A stretch of 64,000 nucleotides of DNA from CBDCYH01 sp965224105 (lineage in GTDB: Bacteria > Bacteroidota > Rhodothermia > Rhodothermales > JABDKH01): assembly GCA_965224105.1 (NCBI GenBank), contig CBDCYH010000001.1, positions 558,001 to 622,000 of the forward strand, given 5' to 3'. The notes beneath the pieces were generated by a model. That model worked only from the letters and a program-made list of their open reading frames with translations. It searched no databases and was not told the DNA's origin. The number at the start of each line of letters is the position of its first letter. Positions within the stretch are counted from its first letter, which is position 1. Position numbers and translations under genes: made by a program. Of the stretch, positions 45,421 to 54,327 are shown in pieces.

Positions 45421-47172
45421 TTACTGCCTTACAAGCCGATCAAAATACGAGCGAGCGCGAAGCGTGTCTCCGATGACTACCAGAAGTCGCGCATAATTAG
45501 TGAGCATGGTTTGATCATTCGGATCCAGGCTCTCGGCCACATCCAGAAGTGCACGGGCGTGATCATATTGTTGCTGTTTTAACCGAATAACGGCTAGTAA
45601 ATTGACTTTTCTGATGTCTCCCGGGTCAAACCTGTGTGCCTGGGCTGCAAGTTCTCCGGCCAGCTCCAATTCGGTCTCTGCTGTTCCCGCATCCGACAGC
45701 ACGCCCGCTACGAACCTTTCGTTGAAAGGAGTCCAATGCAATAGAGCGCGGTAATTCTGCAAGCGCCGCAACGTATCGACTCGAAGGTATGGCCTGCTGG
45801 CGTGAAGCCTTAGTGCCTGGTCCATAAAAATCTTTCCTTGAACAATTTCGATCGCCGCGGAGTCTGGAAACGTCTCCCTGGAGTAGTACGCATTAATCAC
45901 ATCTGCAAATCCCTGCGTCTCCTCCTCTGGCGTTACATCCTTCCGAAACGGGTAACCCGATTTCAGTCTGGCGACCTGCAAATCTGCGACTGCTGCAGAG
46001 ATACGATCCGGTCCGGAGTCTGCAACTATTGGCTCGAGTGTCGTCAGTCGACTCTGTTGTACGAGAGCCTCCGCAAATGCCTGCGCCATCAGTTCGTAGC
46101 CTTCTGCAGTAGGATGCAGGTGATCGGTAAACAGATTGTCTCCGGGTATTCCGTCTGATGATGCCGACCGAAACACTTGCTCTATGTCGACCAACTGGGC
46201 ACCGTACCGGGTACATACGTCCTCGATGATATCGTTCAGATTTGAATGTGCCCTGAATCTTATGTTGTCCGCATCTTTGGCACCGACGAGTTGAGCATAT
46301 TTCTCACTTGAGATTTCCTGGAGAGCACGATCGTACGCAGCCGCAGACTCCTGATTGCTTCCAAGTGGCCGTTGATCTCCAACATTCGAAACAAGCGTTC
46401 CTACGAAAACACTAATATGCCTGGTAGTTAGACTGCGGATAATGTCATCCAGGTTCTTCCGAAAGTCGTTTTCGCCGCGAACAAATACTGCTGATCCAAC
46501 TTCGATTTCAGACTCTCTCACCGCTTGCGCCATTACGGTTCGATCCTGGGTTGACGCATCCGAATTTGTTGGCTTGGTTATTAGGTTCTCGAGCACGGCG
46601 TATGTAGCCAACGTTTTCAAACGTAGTACAAGCCGCTTAGCCCATCGTAACTTTGCTAGCGAATTGAAATTACTACCCGCGCCAAGGGCACCATAGTACT
46701 CGTTGTGTCCCGCGTAGATCAGGACAGCATCGGGTTCGTGCTTTGCAATCGTTTTAGAAAGATCCAGAAGGGTGTACGAATTGACTGCAGTCATTCCAAG
46801 GTTGACTACTTCAACTCGCTTACCAATCAATGTAGATTCAAGCCGTGCAGCAAGTCTGGCTGGAAAGCCGTCATAGAATTGGTATGGAAAACCGGCAACC
46901 GTTGAACCGCCAAGAACAAAAACACGGTATGTATCCTTTGTCTTGTTCTTGACAAACGGATTATATGCGACCGCGGGAGTGAATCCCGGGAAATAGCGCC
47001 TTCCGTACGTCGGGTTGAAAGCCAAATATTCGGGCTGGCCGGGGACCTCTATAAAAACATCACTGTTCTGAGATCCAACGTTTCCGAGCCGCAATCCCAA
47101 TTCTAACAACACAATTGCAAGAAATGGAATTGCCAACATCGCAACCCAATAAATGTACTTCCTGTTTTTCAT
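45421..47172 (-). CDS. Membrane-anchored SGNH/GDSL hydrolase with C-terminal repeat region
   Basis: 583 residues with an N-terminal membrane anchor (YWVAMLAIPFLAIVLLELGL) that also contains the E-x-x-LR motif common in this group. SGNH motifs: block I serine in VFVLGGSTVAGFPYQ, block II glycine in VNLGMTAVNS, block III asparagine in IYAGHNEYYGALG, and block V D-x-x-H in FTDHLHPTAEGYELM. The C-terminal third is helical and repeat-like (LAAQAHRFDPGDIRKVNLL, ARALLDVAESLDPNDQTM). Such enzymes de-esterify (for example deacetylate) surface glycans or other acyl substrates. It lies 15 bases upstream of the cytochrome gene and 10 bases downstream of the barrel gene; the whole set is one operon. Confidence 0.9.
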   Translation of the reverse strand: MKNRKYIYWVAMLAIPFLAIVLLELGLRLGNVGSQNSDVFIEVPGQPEYLAFNPTYGRRYFPGFTPAVAYNPFVKNKTKDTYRVFVLGGSTVAGFPYQFYDGFPARLAARLESTLIGKRVEVVNLGMTAVNSYTLLDLSKTIAKHEPDAVLIYAGHNEYYGALGAGSNFNSLAKLRWAKRLVLRLKTLATYAVLENLITKPTNSDASTQDRTVMAQAVRESEIEVGSAVFVRGENDFRKNLDDIIRSLTTRHISVFVGTLVSNVGDQRPLGSNQESAAAYDRALQEISSEKYAQLVGAKDADNIRFRAHSNLNDIIEDVCTRYGAQLVDIEQVFRSASSDGIPGDNLFTDHLHPTAEGYELMAQAFAEALVQQSRLTTLEPIVADSGPDRISAAVADLQVARLKSGYPFRKDVTPEEETQGFADVINAYYSRETFPDSAAIEIVQGKIFMDQALRLHASRPYLRVDTLRRLQNYRALLHWTPFNERFVAGVLSDAGTAETELELAGELAAQAHRFDPGDIRKVNLLAVIRLKQQQYDHARALLDVAESLDPNDQTMLTNYARLLVVIGDTLRARSYFDRLVRQ

Positions 47173-47182
47173 TCAGCTGCAA

Positions 47183-48571
47183 TCACCAGCTTATCGTGAA
47201 GCGGAAGAATCCTCCGTCAAAGCGCGTTAAACCACGACCGTCCGTGTAGAACGAATCCCCGTCCACATCATACGCTGCTCCTGTAACGAAATACATCGAG
47301 GAGGAAAATGAGTATCCCATGTGAAGGGATATTCTGGAATTAGATCGACTTTGTAGAAATCTCAGATACCTCCGCATTGTCTCTGCGTCAGTGATGTTTC
47401 GCACACTGGAGAAGTACCGAACCCCGGCGCGTAAACCTCGATCCGGTGCACGTTCGACAAGGGCGTTGACGAACCAGTTTCTTTCCCTATAGTCCATGGG
47501 AGCAGAAATTGTCGATCCTTCGAATACAGATCCATTCTGTTCATCTCCGTAGTATTCCCGCGACAGCGAAATGCGCCCAAAATATTCATCCGCCATTGCG
47601 GCGACGGTAACAGTCGCATTAATGTTATTCTGGGCTGTCGAGTAATTGGCCTTTAGCAGCGACGTGCCCAGGGACTCACGCGAGTAGTTACTCCTCCGGC
47701 CCGTTAGATATACAGTGCCGGTAAGGAATCTATACGATGACTCTGCCAGGAATCCCACAAACATTGATTTGTCACGTATCTGAAATCGCACCGAATCAGT
47801 TGACTGCAAGTGGATGGTGGCGTCGCTCTGCGTCTGAATTCCTGCAAGCAATTGCAGTCGGACAGGATTCGCTGGAGATGATTCGAACGATAAATCAATG
47901 AGTCTTGGTTTCGTTTGATAAATCCTGATCGTATCCTCAAGAACCGGATCAACGCCAATCTTGTCGAAAATGAAATTGTTGGCAGCGTCAAGCAGCGTTA
48001 TCCTGCCCGAGATAATCCCCAAACCCCTCAGCTTATACTTAGCGAATACGCCGAAGTCAAGATCCGGTTTGTAGCTTGCCACGGTTTGGAACGCACCCAC
48101 AGTCGTTGTTTCATCCAGGCGATATCCGTAGCCAAACTTGAAGTGCGCGCCGGACACACGCAGGTCCTCTCTAAAAGATGCGTCAACAAACCCCACGTGA
48201 CTGCGACTCCCAAGATCAGTTTCGGCGCGAAAATAGTTTTGTGAGGCAAAACGCGATTTCGAAATGCTGACCATGTAATTCCGGAATCCAACATTGCCGC
48301 CAAAAAACGTATGATCGTCCGTGAGGCTGAATCCGTTTGCAACTACATCAATGTCGTACTCGTGATCCATGTCTTTCGTCAGCCGTCTGAATACTCCCCT
48401 GTCGAAAAACAACCCGCCATTGGAATGGCGACGATCCATAATATGTTGGACAGTTTGCTGGTGCCAACCCGCAAGTGTAGAGTTGGTGCTCATCTGGATT
48501 TGTCCGACAACAGGACACGCGCACATACTTAACAAAGCGAGAATTCCCAGTCGACGAGTGACAGAATCCAT
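47183..48571 (-). CDS. Outer-membrane beta-barrel protein of unknown function
   Basis: 462 residues with signal RRLGILALLSMCACPVVGQ. The sequence consists of alternating strands with charged or polar turns (FFGGNVGFRNYMVSISKS, HFKFGYGYRLDETTTVGAFQ, DFGVFAKYKLRGLGIISG, GLRAGVRYFSSVRNITD). It ends in GGFFRFTISW with the aromatic C-terminal residue used for barrel insertion. I recognise no named family. Its place between a secreted sorbosone-dehydrogenase-like protein and an SGNH hydrolase/multiheme cytochrome pair would fit a porin for the cluster's substrate or a barrel holding an electron carrier, as in porin-cytochrome conduits; that is inference. Spacings are 10 and 8 bases to its neighbours. 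Confidence 0.82.
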   Translation of the reverse strand: MDSVTRRLGILALLSMCACPVVGQIQMSTNSTLAGWHQQTVQHIMDRRHSNGGLFFDRGVFRRLTKDMDHEYDIDVVANGFSLTDDHTFFGGNVGFRNYMVSISKSRFASQNYFRAETDLGSRSHVGFVDASFREDLRVSGAHFKFGYGYRLDETTTVGAFQTVASYKPDLDFGVFAKYKLRGLGIISGRITLLDAANNFIFDKIGVDPVLEDTIRIYQTKPRLIDLSFESSPANPVRLQLLAGIQTQSDATIHLQSTDSVRFQIRDKSMFVGFLAESSYRFLTGTVYLTGRRSNYSRESLGTSLLKANYSTAQNNINATVTVAAMADEYFGRISLSREYYGDEQNGSVFEGSTISAPMDYRERNWFVNALVERAPDRGLRAGVRYFSSVRNITDAETMRRYLRFLQSRSNSRISLHMGYSFSSSMYFVTGAAYDVDGDSFYTDGRGLTRFDGGFFRFTISW

Positions 48572-48579
48572 TTAATCCC

Positions 48580-50232
48580 TTAGCGCACAATAACGACCGG
48601 AGTCGTCTGCGTCATGCCCGCTCCGGATACCTTCAATAAATAAACTCCAGCGGGCAAGTGCATCGTATCTATCTCGAGCTGGGTTTGTCCAATGCCGATC
48701 TGACTGGACTCGGCAACATCCGAATGGCTTCTTCCAAGGAAATCAAACAGCTCAAAGTCGACGAACAACGCCGTCTTTGATGTAATTGAAACACCCAGGT
48801 TTCTGGATGCAGGATTCGGAAATGTAGAGATTGTGAATGGTGTGAGAGATGGTACGGTTTCGTTGCTACCAGGTCTGGCTAGTTTGATCTCCCAAATCCC
48901 TCTTCCACCGCCGTACTCTACGACGTAGAGATTGAATCCATCTACGAGCGTCGCGTCAATCGGATTGTCAAAACCTGAAACCAAGATGCTCGACTCCATA
49001 GTGTATGCGTCGTCGATCTTATTCAGTTTGAGGCACATCAAATCTTCGGCAGCATCCGAAAACGGACTCAACAAACCACTCTCGGAACCAGTCCAACTCA
49101 GCACATATGCACTGCAGTATTCGCCGCCGCTTACTGGAATGGCGCCATCAAACCACGCAAGTCCGAGCGGGGATCTATGCGGAGTAAAACTCCCAATTGC
49201 AATGCCTTCATCTGCAGCGTTGGCCACCATGCCGTCGCTCTCTTTCCGGAATGCAACACCGTCCGGCCCCGTATTGGGAACCGGGTCTGTAAATTCAATT
49301 CCGGGTGCAGGAGGATATGTCGGATCCTCGTAGAAGAAACCATTGCTTGCTGAGTAAGACGACGGATTAATAAAGGGATCCGAAGCTGGTATGTACGGCC
49401 GGAACTGCTGAGGAGTGTCGCTTGTCCCCATCCTCCATGGAAAGCCGTAGTGATGGCCTTCCCTTATCCAGTTCAATTCTTCCGTGTCGTCCCTGTCTCC
49501 GGAGTTTTCAGTTGCAAACAAGTCACCCCAGGGAGAAAACGCCAGATCATAACTGTTGCGGACGCCGTCAGCAAAAAAGAATTGCTTTTGCATCAGCGAA
49601 TCAACGTTGTTGGGAATGAGCAAATTTGTGGTGTCGATGGGAATGCGCAGGATGGCCGAAGTTATCGGCGACTCCCTTTCATCCGGGAATGCTCCTGAGT
49701 TTGTTTGGACTTCACCATGGTCGGTTCGCGAACCGCTGTTTACAAACAGGTGCGCGCCATCGGGTGAAACTGCCATCCCATTGAACAGATGATCAAACGG
49801 AGTGGCGCTACGCGGGTAGGGTTCCGTCTCTGCCAACTTTGTCCATGATCGCCCACCTCCCTCCTGCTTCTCACCTTTCATGATTGTGGCAACATTGTTT
49901 GGCCCGACTGCGTCATTACCAACGATGAACATTGTTCCGTCTTCTCCAATCACAAACCCCAGCACAGCTGAACCTAGACCGTGGTCCGCCGAGGAATACA
50001 CTTCCACCGGCCCAACGCCAACTACCGGAGGCTGCAACTCGAATATCCGGCCGTCGATGGTCGAGTAATACACATATCCATTTGTCCGATCGTGGTCTAT
50101 GCGAACCGCATTGGCCTCCGCCTGGGCCGCTATTCGAATAACTGCGCATTCACCGCAATGCGATGTTGGACTTTGACCATACGCTGCAACTGAACACAAT
50201 CCTATCACGAACATCCAGGCGGCCAATCTCAT
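48580..50232 (-). CDS. Secreted sorbosone/glucose dehydrogenase-like beta-propeller with T9SS tail
   Basis: 550 residues with signal MRLAAWMFVIGLCSVAAYGQ. A six-bladed propeller of the sorbosone dehydrogenase type spans about 25-450: GFVIGEDGTMFIVGND, HLFNGMAVSPDGAHLFVNSG, GVRNSYDLAFSPWGDLFATE, LNWIREGHHYGFPWRMG, and DGFNLYVVEYGGGRGIWEIK. It ends with a sorting domain (FPNPASRNLGVSITS, FDFLGRSHSDVAES, GVYLLKVSGAG). Members oxidise aldoses using PQQ, although many environmental relatives are untested. A redox enzyme encoded first in an operon that ends with a multiheme cytochrome suggests donor and acceptor of the same electron path. It is divergent from the GH3 gene. Confidence 0.88.
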   Translation of the reverse strand: MRLAAWMFVIGLCSVAAYGQSPTSHCGECAVIRIAAQAEANAVRIDHDRTNGYVYYSTIDGRIFELQPPVVGVGPVEVYSSADHGLGSAVLGFVIGEDGTMFIVGNDAVGPNNVATIMKGEKQEGGGRSWTKLAETEPYPRSATPFDHLFNGMAVSPDGAHLFVNSGSRTDHGEVQTNSGAFPDERESPITSAILRIPIDTTNLLIPNNVDSLMQKQFFFADGVRNSYDLAFSPWGDLFATENSGDRDDTEELNWIREGHHYGFPWRMGTSDTPQQFRPYIPASDPFINPSSYSASNGFFYEDPTYPPAPGIEFTDPVPNTGPDGVAFRKESDGMVANAADEGIAIGSFTPHRSPLGLAWFDGAIPVSGGEYCSAYVLSWTGSESGLLSPFSDAAEDLMCLKLNKIDDAYTMESSILVSGFDNPIDATLVDGFNLYVVEYGGGRGIWEIKLARPGSNETVPSLTPFTISTFPNPASRNLGVSITSKTALFVDFELFDFLGRSHSDVAESSQIGIGQTQLEIDTMHLPAGVYLLKVSGAGMTQTTPVVIVR

Positions 50233-50355
50233 AATTCTTTTGCTTGAAGCGATTCAGATTAAAAGTTAGAAGCTCACGCTGTCACAAACAAAGTCGGCGA
50301 GCATTAGATTATCGCAGTCCCCGAAGTTCGACCAATCAATTTCTAATCGATTACA

Positions 50356-52869
50356 ATGCGTGCTACCCGAATATATCCCGTATCAGTGACACTTGTGTGC
50401 CTATTGCTAGTGCTCTCGACTGGATGCGAATCAGAACAACCAGCCACAGGATTGGAGGCCTGGCCAGCAACATCGGGAGGCCTGGTCAACGATCCAGGCA
50501 TCGAAGCGCGCGTCGATTCATTGATTGCCGTGATGTCGGTCGAAGAGCTCGTCGGACAGACGATTCAAGCAGATATCAATTCGATTTCGCCCGCCGACAT
50601 CGTTGACTATCCACTTGGAAGCGTGCTTAACGGAGGAAATTCAGCGCCTGGAGCGGACAACCACGCTCCTGCGACTGCGTGGCTCGAACTGGCCGACGAA
50701 TACTGGAACGTCTCAACAACGCGTGGAGGGACGGAGATTCCCATCATCTGGGGCACGGATGCCGTGCACGGACACAACAATATTGTGGGTGCGACCATAT
50801 TTCCCCACAACATTGGTCTCGGTGCAACACGCAACGCTGAGCTTATGCGGAAAATCGGCGCCATCACAGCGAAAGAGATTCGAATAACAGGCCAGGATTG
50901 GACTTTCGCGCCGACGCTCGCCGTTGTGCGGGACGATCGCTGGGGACGAACATACGAGGGATACTCGGAAGACCCGGAAATTGTCGCAGATTTTGCATCT
51001 GCAATGATTGAAGGTATCCAGGGATCGATCAACGAAACCGGGATGTTCGCCGAAACGCAAATGATCGCGACGGCAAAACATTTTCTTGGTGACGGAGGAA
51101 CCGAGTTGGGTAAAGACCAGGGTGACAACATTGCTTCTGAAGCCGATCTTGCTCGAATTCACGCAGCGGGATATGCGCCCGCGATTGATGCTGGTGTTCA
51201 GGTTATCATGGCGTCGTTCAATTCCTGGCACGGCAAAAAACTGCATGGTCATCAGTATTTGTTAACTGATGTGCTAAAGGGACGGATGGGCTTCAATGGT
51301 TTCATCGTAGGCGATTGGAATGGTCATGGCCAGGTGGACGGATGCTCGGCAACATCATGCGCAGCGTCTCTTAATGCAGGAGTGGACATGTTCATGGCCC
51401 CAGACTCGTGGAAAGACCTGTACCATAACACTCTCGACGACGTGAACCAGGGGCGGATTTCCCGAGCACGACTTGAGGACGCGGTTCGCAGAATTTTACG
51501 GGTAAAAATTAGATCCGGATTGTTGGACCGCGGCGCTCCATCAGGGAGGATGTATGCCGGAGAGTTTGACAAATTGGGTGCGCCGGAAAGTATTGAGGTG
51601 GCGCGACAGGCTGTGCGCGAATCTCTTGTACTCCTTAAGAATAATGGCGGCGTTCTTCCGATCAACCCCGCAAGCAATGTCCTCGTTGCTGGCGACGGAG
51701 CAGACAACATTGCCAAGGCTTCCGGAGGTTGGACCCTCACGTGGCAGGGAGACGGAAACACGAATGCAGATTTTCCCGGAGCGCAGTCGATCTGGGATGG
51801 GATCCGGTCGTCTGTGGAAGCAGCCGGTGGAACGGCCATGCTAAGCGAAGACGGAAATTACTCCACCACTCCCGATGTTGCCATCGTTGTGTTCGGGGAA
51901 GACCCGTATGCAGAATTCATTGGCGACCGGGACAACGTTGATTATGACTCACAGACATCAGATGCCCTTCCGTTGCTAACCAAACTCAAAGCAGCAGGCA
52001 TCCCTACAGTCTCTGTATTCCTGTCGGGCAGACCCCTGTGGGTGAATCCCGAGCTGAACCAATCCGATGCATTTGTCGCTGCCTGGTTGCCTGGCACGCA
52101 GGGGTCCGGCGTATCGGACGTCTTGATTGCAAATCCTGACGGTTCGTCTAACTTCGACTTCAAAGGAAAACTCTCGTACTCGTGGCCTCGCACCGCTTTG
52201 CAGACGCCGCTGAACCGAGGAGATGAAAACTACGATCCCCTTTTCCCATACGGGTATGGGTTAACGTATGCAGATGCACAAACCCTCGCACAACTCTCAG
52301 AAGATTCCGGAATCAATACAGAAGAGAACAGCCCGCTTGTGATCTTCCAAGACGGAAAGTTTGCGAACGACGGCATTCTGGAAGTGCGAAACGATGACGC
52401 CGTGGCCAGAGGCAACCGTCAGGTTCTTGGGTTAGGAGAATCGCTGAGATTGCGATGGGTAGACCGACTGGCACAGGAGGATGCCTTTCATGTAACATGG
52501 AACGATTCCGGTTCAGCAACTCTCCGCATTCTGGGCACACCCACTGATTTCACTCGCCAGTCCAATGGCGACATGGCACTCGCAATTGATTATAAGGTTG
52601 ACGCCCGAACATCCGGAGAAACTAACCTGCAAATGGAGTGCGGCCCGGGCTGCAGCGGCTCCGTGAATATCACGGATCAGGTGAACCTTGCGGCGGAGAA
52701 AGGTTGGAGCGTAGCAAATATCAAACTCAGTTGCTTTGAAAGCGCTGGCGCCGATATGTCAAACATCACCAGCCCATTCGGCTTGTCATCAACCGACGCC
52801 CTGTCTATCCAGATATCGAAAATCGAAATCGTTCCGAACCAGGGAAACGCAATTTGTCCCGGAGGTTAG
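50356..52869 (+). CDS. GH3 beta-glucosidase/exo-glucanase lipoprotein
   Basis: 837 residues. Lipobox LSTGC at C24 anchors it in the envelope. The GH3 N-terminal barrel has IPIIWGTDAVHGHNNIVGAT, the substrate-binding KHFLGDGGTELGKDQGDN, and the nucleophile D320 in GFIVGDWNGHGQVDG. The second domain carries the acid/base region (LVLLKNNGGVLPI, SKASGGWTLTWQGD-like stretch, then FGEDPYAEFIGDRDNVDY). A C-terminal jelly-roll (about 700-837) resembles the third domain of ExoP-type exo-1,3/1,4-glucanases. It would release glucose from oligosaccharides made by the GH16 enzyme encoded 11 kb away. It is divergent from the sorbosone-dehydrogenase-like gene and convergent with the amidohydrolase gene (7 bases). 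Confidence 0.94.
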   Translation: MRATRIYPVSVTLVCLLLVLSTGCESEQPATGLEAWPATSGGLVNDPGIEARVDSLIAVMSVEELVGQTIQADINSISPADIVDYPLGSVLNGGNSAPGADNHAPATAWLELADEYWNVSTTRGGTEIPIIWGTDAVHGHNNIVGATIFPHNIGLGATRNAELMRKIGAITAKEIRITGQDWTFAPTLAVVRDDRWGRTYEGYSEDPEIVADFASAMIEGIQGSINETGMFAETQMIATAKHFLGDGGTELGKDQGDNIASEADLARIHAAGYAPAIDAGVQVIMASFNSWHGKKLHGHQYLLTDVLKGRMGFNGFIVGDWNGHGQVDGCSATSCAASLNAGVDMFMAPDSWKDLYHNTLDDVNQGRISRARLEDAVRRILRVKIRSGLLDRGAPSGRMYAGEFDKLGAPESIEVARQAVRESLVLLKNNGGVLPINPASNVLVAGDGADNIAKASGGWTLTWQGDGNTNADFPGAQSIWDGIRSSVEAAGGTAMLSEDGNYSTTPDVAIVVFGEDPYAEFIGDRDNVDYDSQTSDALPLLTKLKAAGIPTVSVFLSGRPLWVNPELNQSDAFVAAWLPGTQGSGVSDVLIANPDGSSNFDFKGKLSYSWPRTALQTPLNRGDENYDPLFPYGYGLTYADAQTLAQLSEDSGINTEENSPLVIFQDGKFANDGILEVRNDDAVARGNRQVLGLGESLRLRWVDRLAQEDAFHVTWNDSGSATLRILGTPTDFTRQSNGDMALAIDYKVDARTSGETNLQMECGPGCSGSVNITDQVNLAAEKGWSVANIKLSCFESAGADMSNITSPFGLSSTDALSIQISKIEIVPNQGNAICPGG

Positions 52870-52876
52870 GCAAGCA

Positions 52877-54181
52877 CTATCGCAGCGGTCGACCGTGCTG
52901 TTTGTAGATCACCCCTTGCTTCATAACAAACGATACGTCCGTCATCGCCGAGATCTCCTCTAACGGATTCTCCCTGACTGCGACGATGTCGGCCTGCTTT
53001 CCAACCTCGATTGAGCCGATCATTTCGTATTTCCCAAGCAGATCCGCGGAGTTCACGGTCGCTGCTTTGATCGCTTCCATCGGTGGCATCCCGGCCTCAA
53101 CCATGTATCCAAACTCAAGTGCATTTTTGCCGTGTACAAACACGCCAGCGTCTGTACCAAATGCGATGGGAACTCCTGCTTTGTACGCTCTACCGAACGT
53201 GCCCTGTATTACGGGGCCGATCTCGAGCGCCTTAGCAGTGACAACCGGAACGTAGTAGTTCTCGATCCTGGCTGAATCAGCAACACTTTTTCCGGCCGTT
53301 ATCGTCGGAACCAGATATGCACCTTTCTCGATCATGAGTTTCATGGTTTCGTCGGACATGTACGTCCCGTGTTCGATCGACTTCACACCCAGACGCACCG
53401 CCTGCCGCATGCCTGCATCACCGTGAGCATGCGCGGCTACCTTTAGTCCGCGGTTTGCAGCGGTTTCAACAATCGCGGTAATCTCCTCGTCCCGGAATGC
53501 CGGCTTGCTCCCGTCCGCCGCAATCGACAACACTCCCCCTGTCGCCGTTATCTTTATCTGGTCGACACCCCGTTTAATGTTGATGCGCGTTGCACGGATG
53601 GCTGAATCAACTCCATCGACCACCCCATTCGTCGCATCCGGAATTCCTACTATGTCTTCGCGGTATCCGTTTGTACCGTCCGCATGCCCACCCGTAATAG
53701 CCAAACTCTGACCGGCGACGAACATCCGAGGACCAATGATATCGCCCGCGTTGATGGCATTTCTCAATGCAATGTCGACACCTTCTGGACCGCCGATGTC
53801 TCGCACGGTCGTGAAGCCCGCCATGAGAGTTGTTCTAGCATGCTTCGCCGCCTTCAACGCACGCCGAGCTGGCGTATCCCGAAACTTATCTATGTAACCA
53901 CCTTTACGAGTTTCACCAGTTAGATGGGTGTGCATATCCATGAGTCCCGGCATGCAAAAGGAATCGCGAAGATCAACAACGGTATCTGCTGTCTTGGCGG
54001 TAATAAATCCACTTTCAACCTTGGTAATAACCCCATCTTCAACCACAATGCTACGTTCGGTCTGTGCGTCCATGCTCGTTCCAGGGTCCAGAAGCGTACC
54101 ACAGTGAATAAGCACCGTCTGCGCGCTTGCGGGGGATGTAATTATTAATGCTACAAACAGGAGAAGATTTTTGAGGGTCAT
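52877..54181 (-). CDS. Secreted metal-dependent amidohydrolase (dipeptidase-like)
   Basis: 434 residues with signal MTLKNLLLFVALIITSPASA. TIM-barrel amidohydrolase with all metal ligands visible: HTH in GLMDMHTHLTGE, the lysine that is carboxylated in DQIKITATGG, histidines in LKVAAHAHGDAG and KSIEHGTYMSD, and the aspartate in VPIAFGTDAGVF. It has GGHADGTNGYRED in the active-site loop and ends SIEVGKQADIVAVRENPLEE, which is standard. Members of this branch hydrolyse prolyl or other dipeptides (Xaa-Pro or Xaa-Arg dipeptidases) in the periplasm. It lies next to the divergent S9 peptidase, which suggests joint use in peptide breakdown. Confidence 0.92.
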   Translation of the reverse strand: MTLKNLLLFVALIITSPASAQTVLIHCGTLLDPGTSMDAQTERSIVVEDGVITKVESGFITAKTADTVVDLRDSFCMPGLMDMHTHLTGETRKGGYIDKFRDTPARRALKAAKHARTTLMAGFTTVRDIGGPEGVDIALRNAINAGDIIGPRMFVAGQSLAITGGHADGTNGYREDIVGIPDATNGVVDGVDSAIRATRINIKRGVDQIKITATGGVLSIAADGSKPAFRDEEITAIVETAANRGLKVAAHAHGDAGMRQAVRLGVKSIEHGTYMSDETMKLMIEKGAYLVPTITAGKSVADSARIENYYVPVVTAKALEIGPVIQGTFGRAYKAGVPIAFGTDAGVFVHGKNALEFGYMVEAGMPPMEAIKAATVNSADLLGKYEMIGSIEVGKQADIVAVRENPLEEISAMTDVSFVMKQGVIYKQHGRPLR

Positions 54182-54327
54182 AGTTTTGTGGTTGTCGTGG
54201 GGTGTACTGTTTGATCTAATCTAAGACAGGGCGGATGGAAGCGCTGCTGGATTTTTGTCAGCTCCGCCGTACTTTCATCGCGCATTTGCAGTCCATTATT
54301 CCGTTTTCATCAATCACTTTCAGTCCG

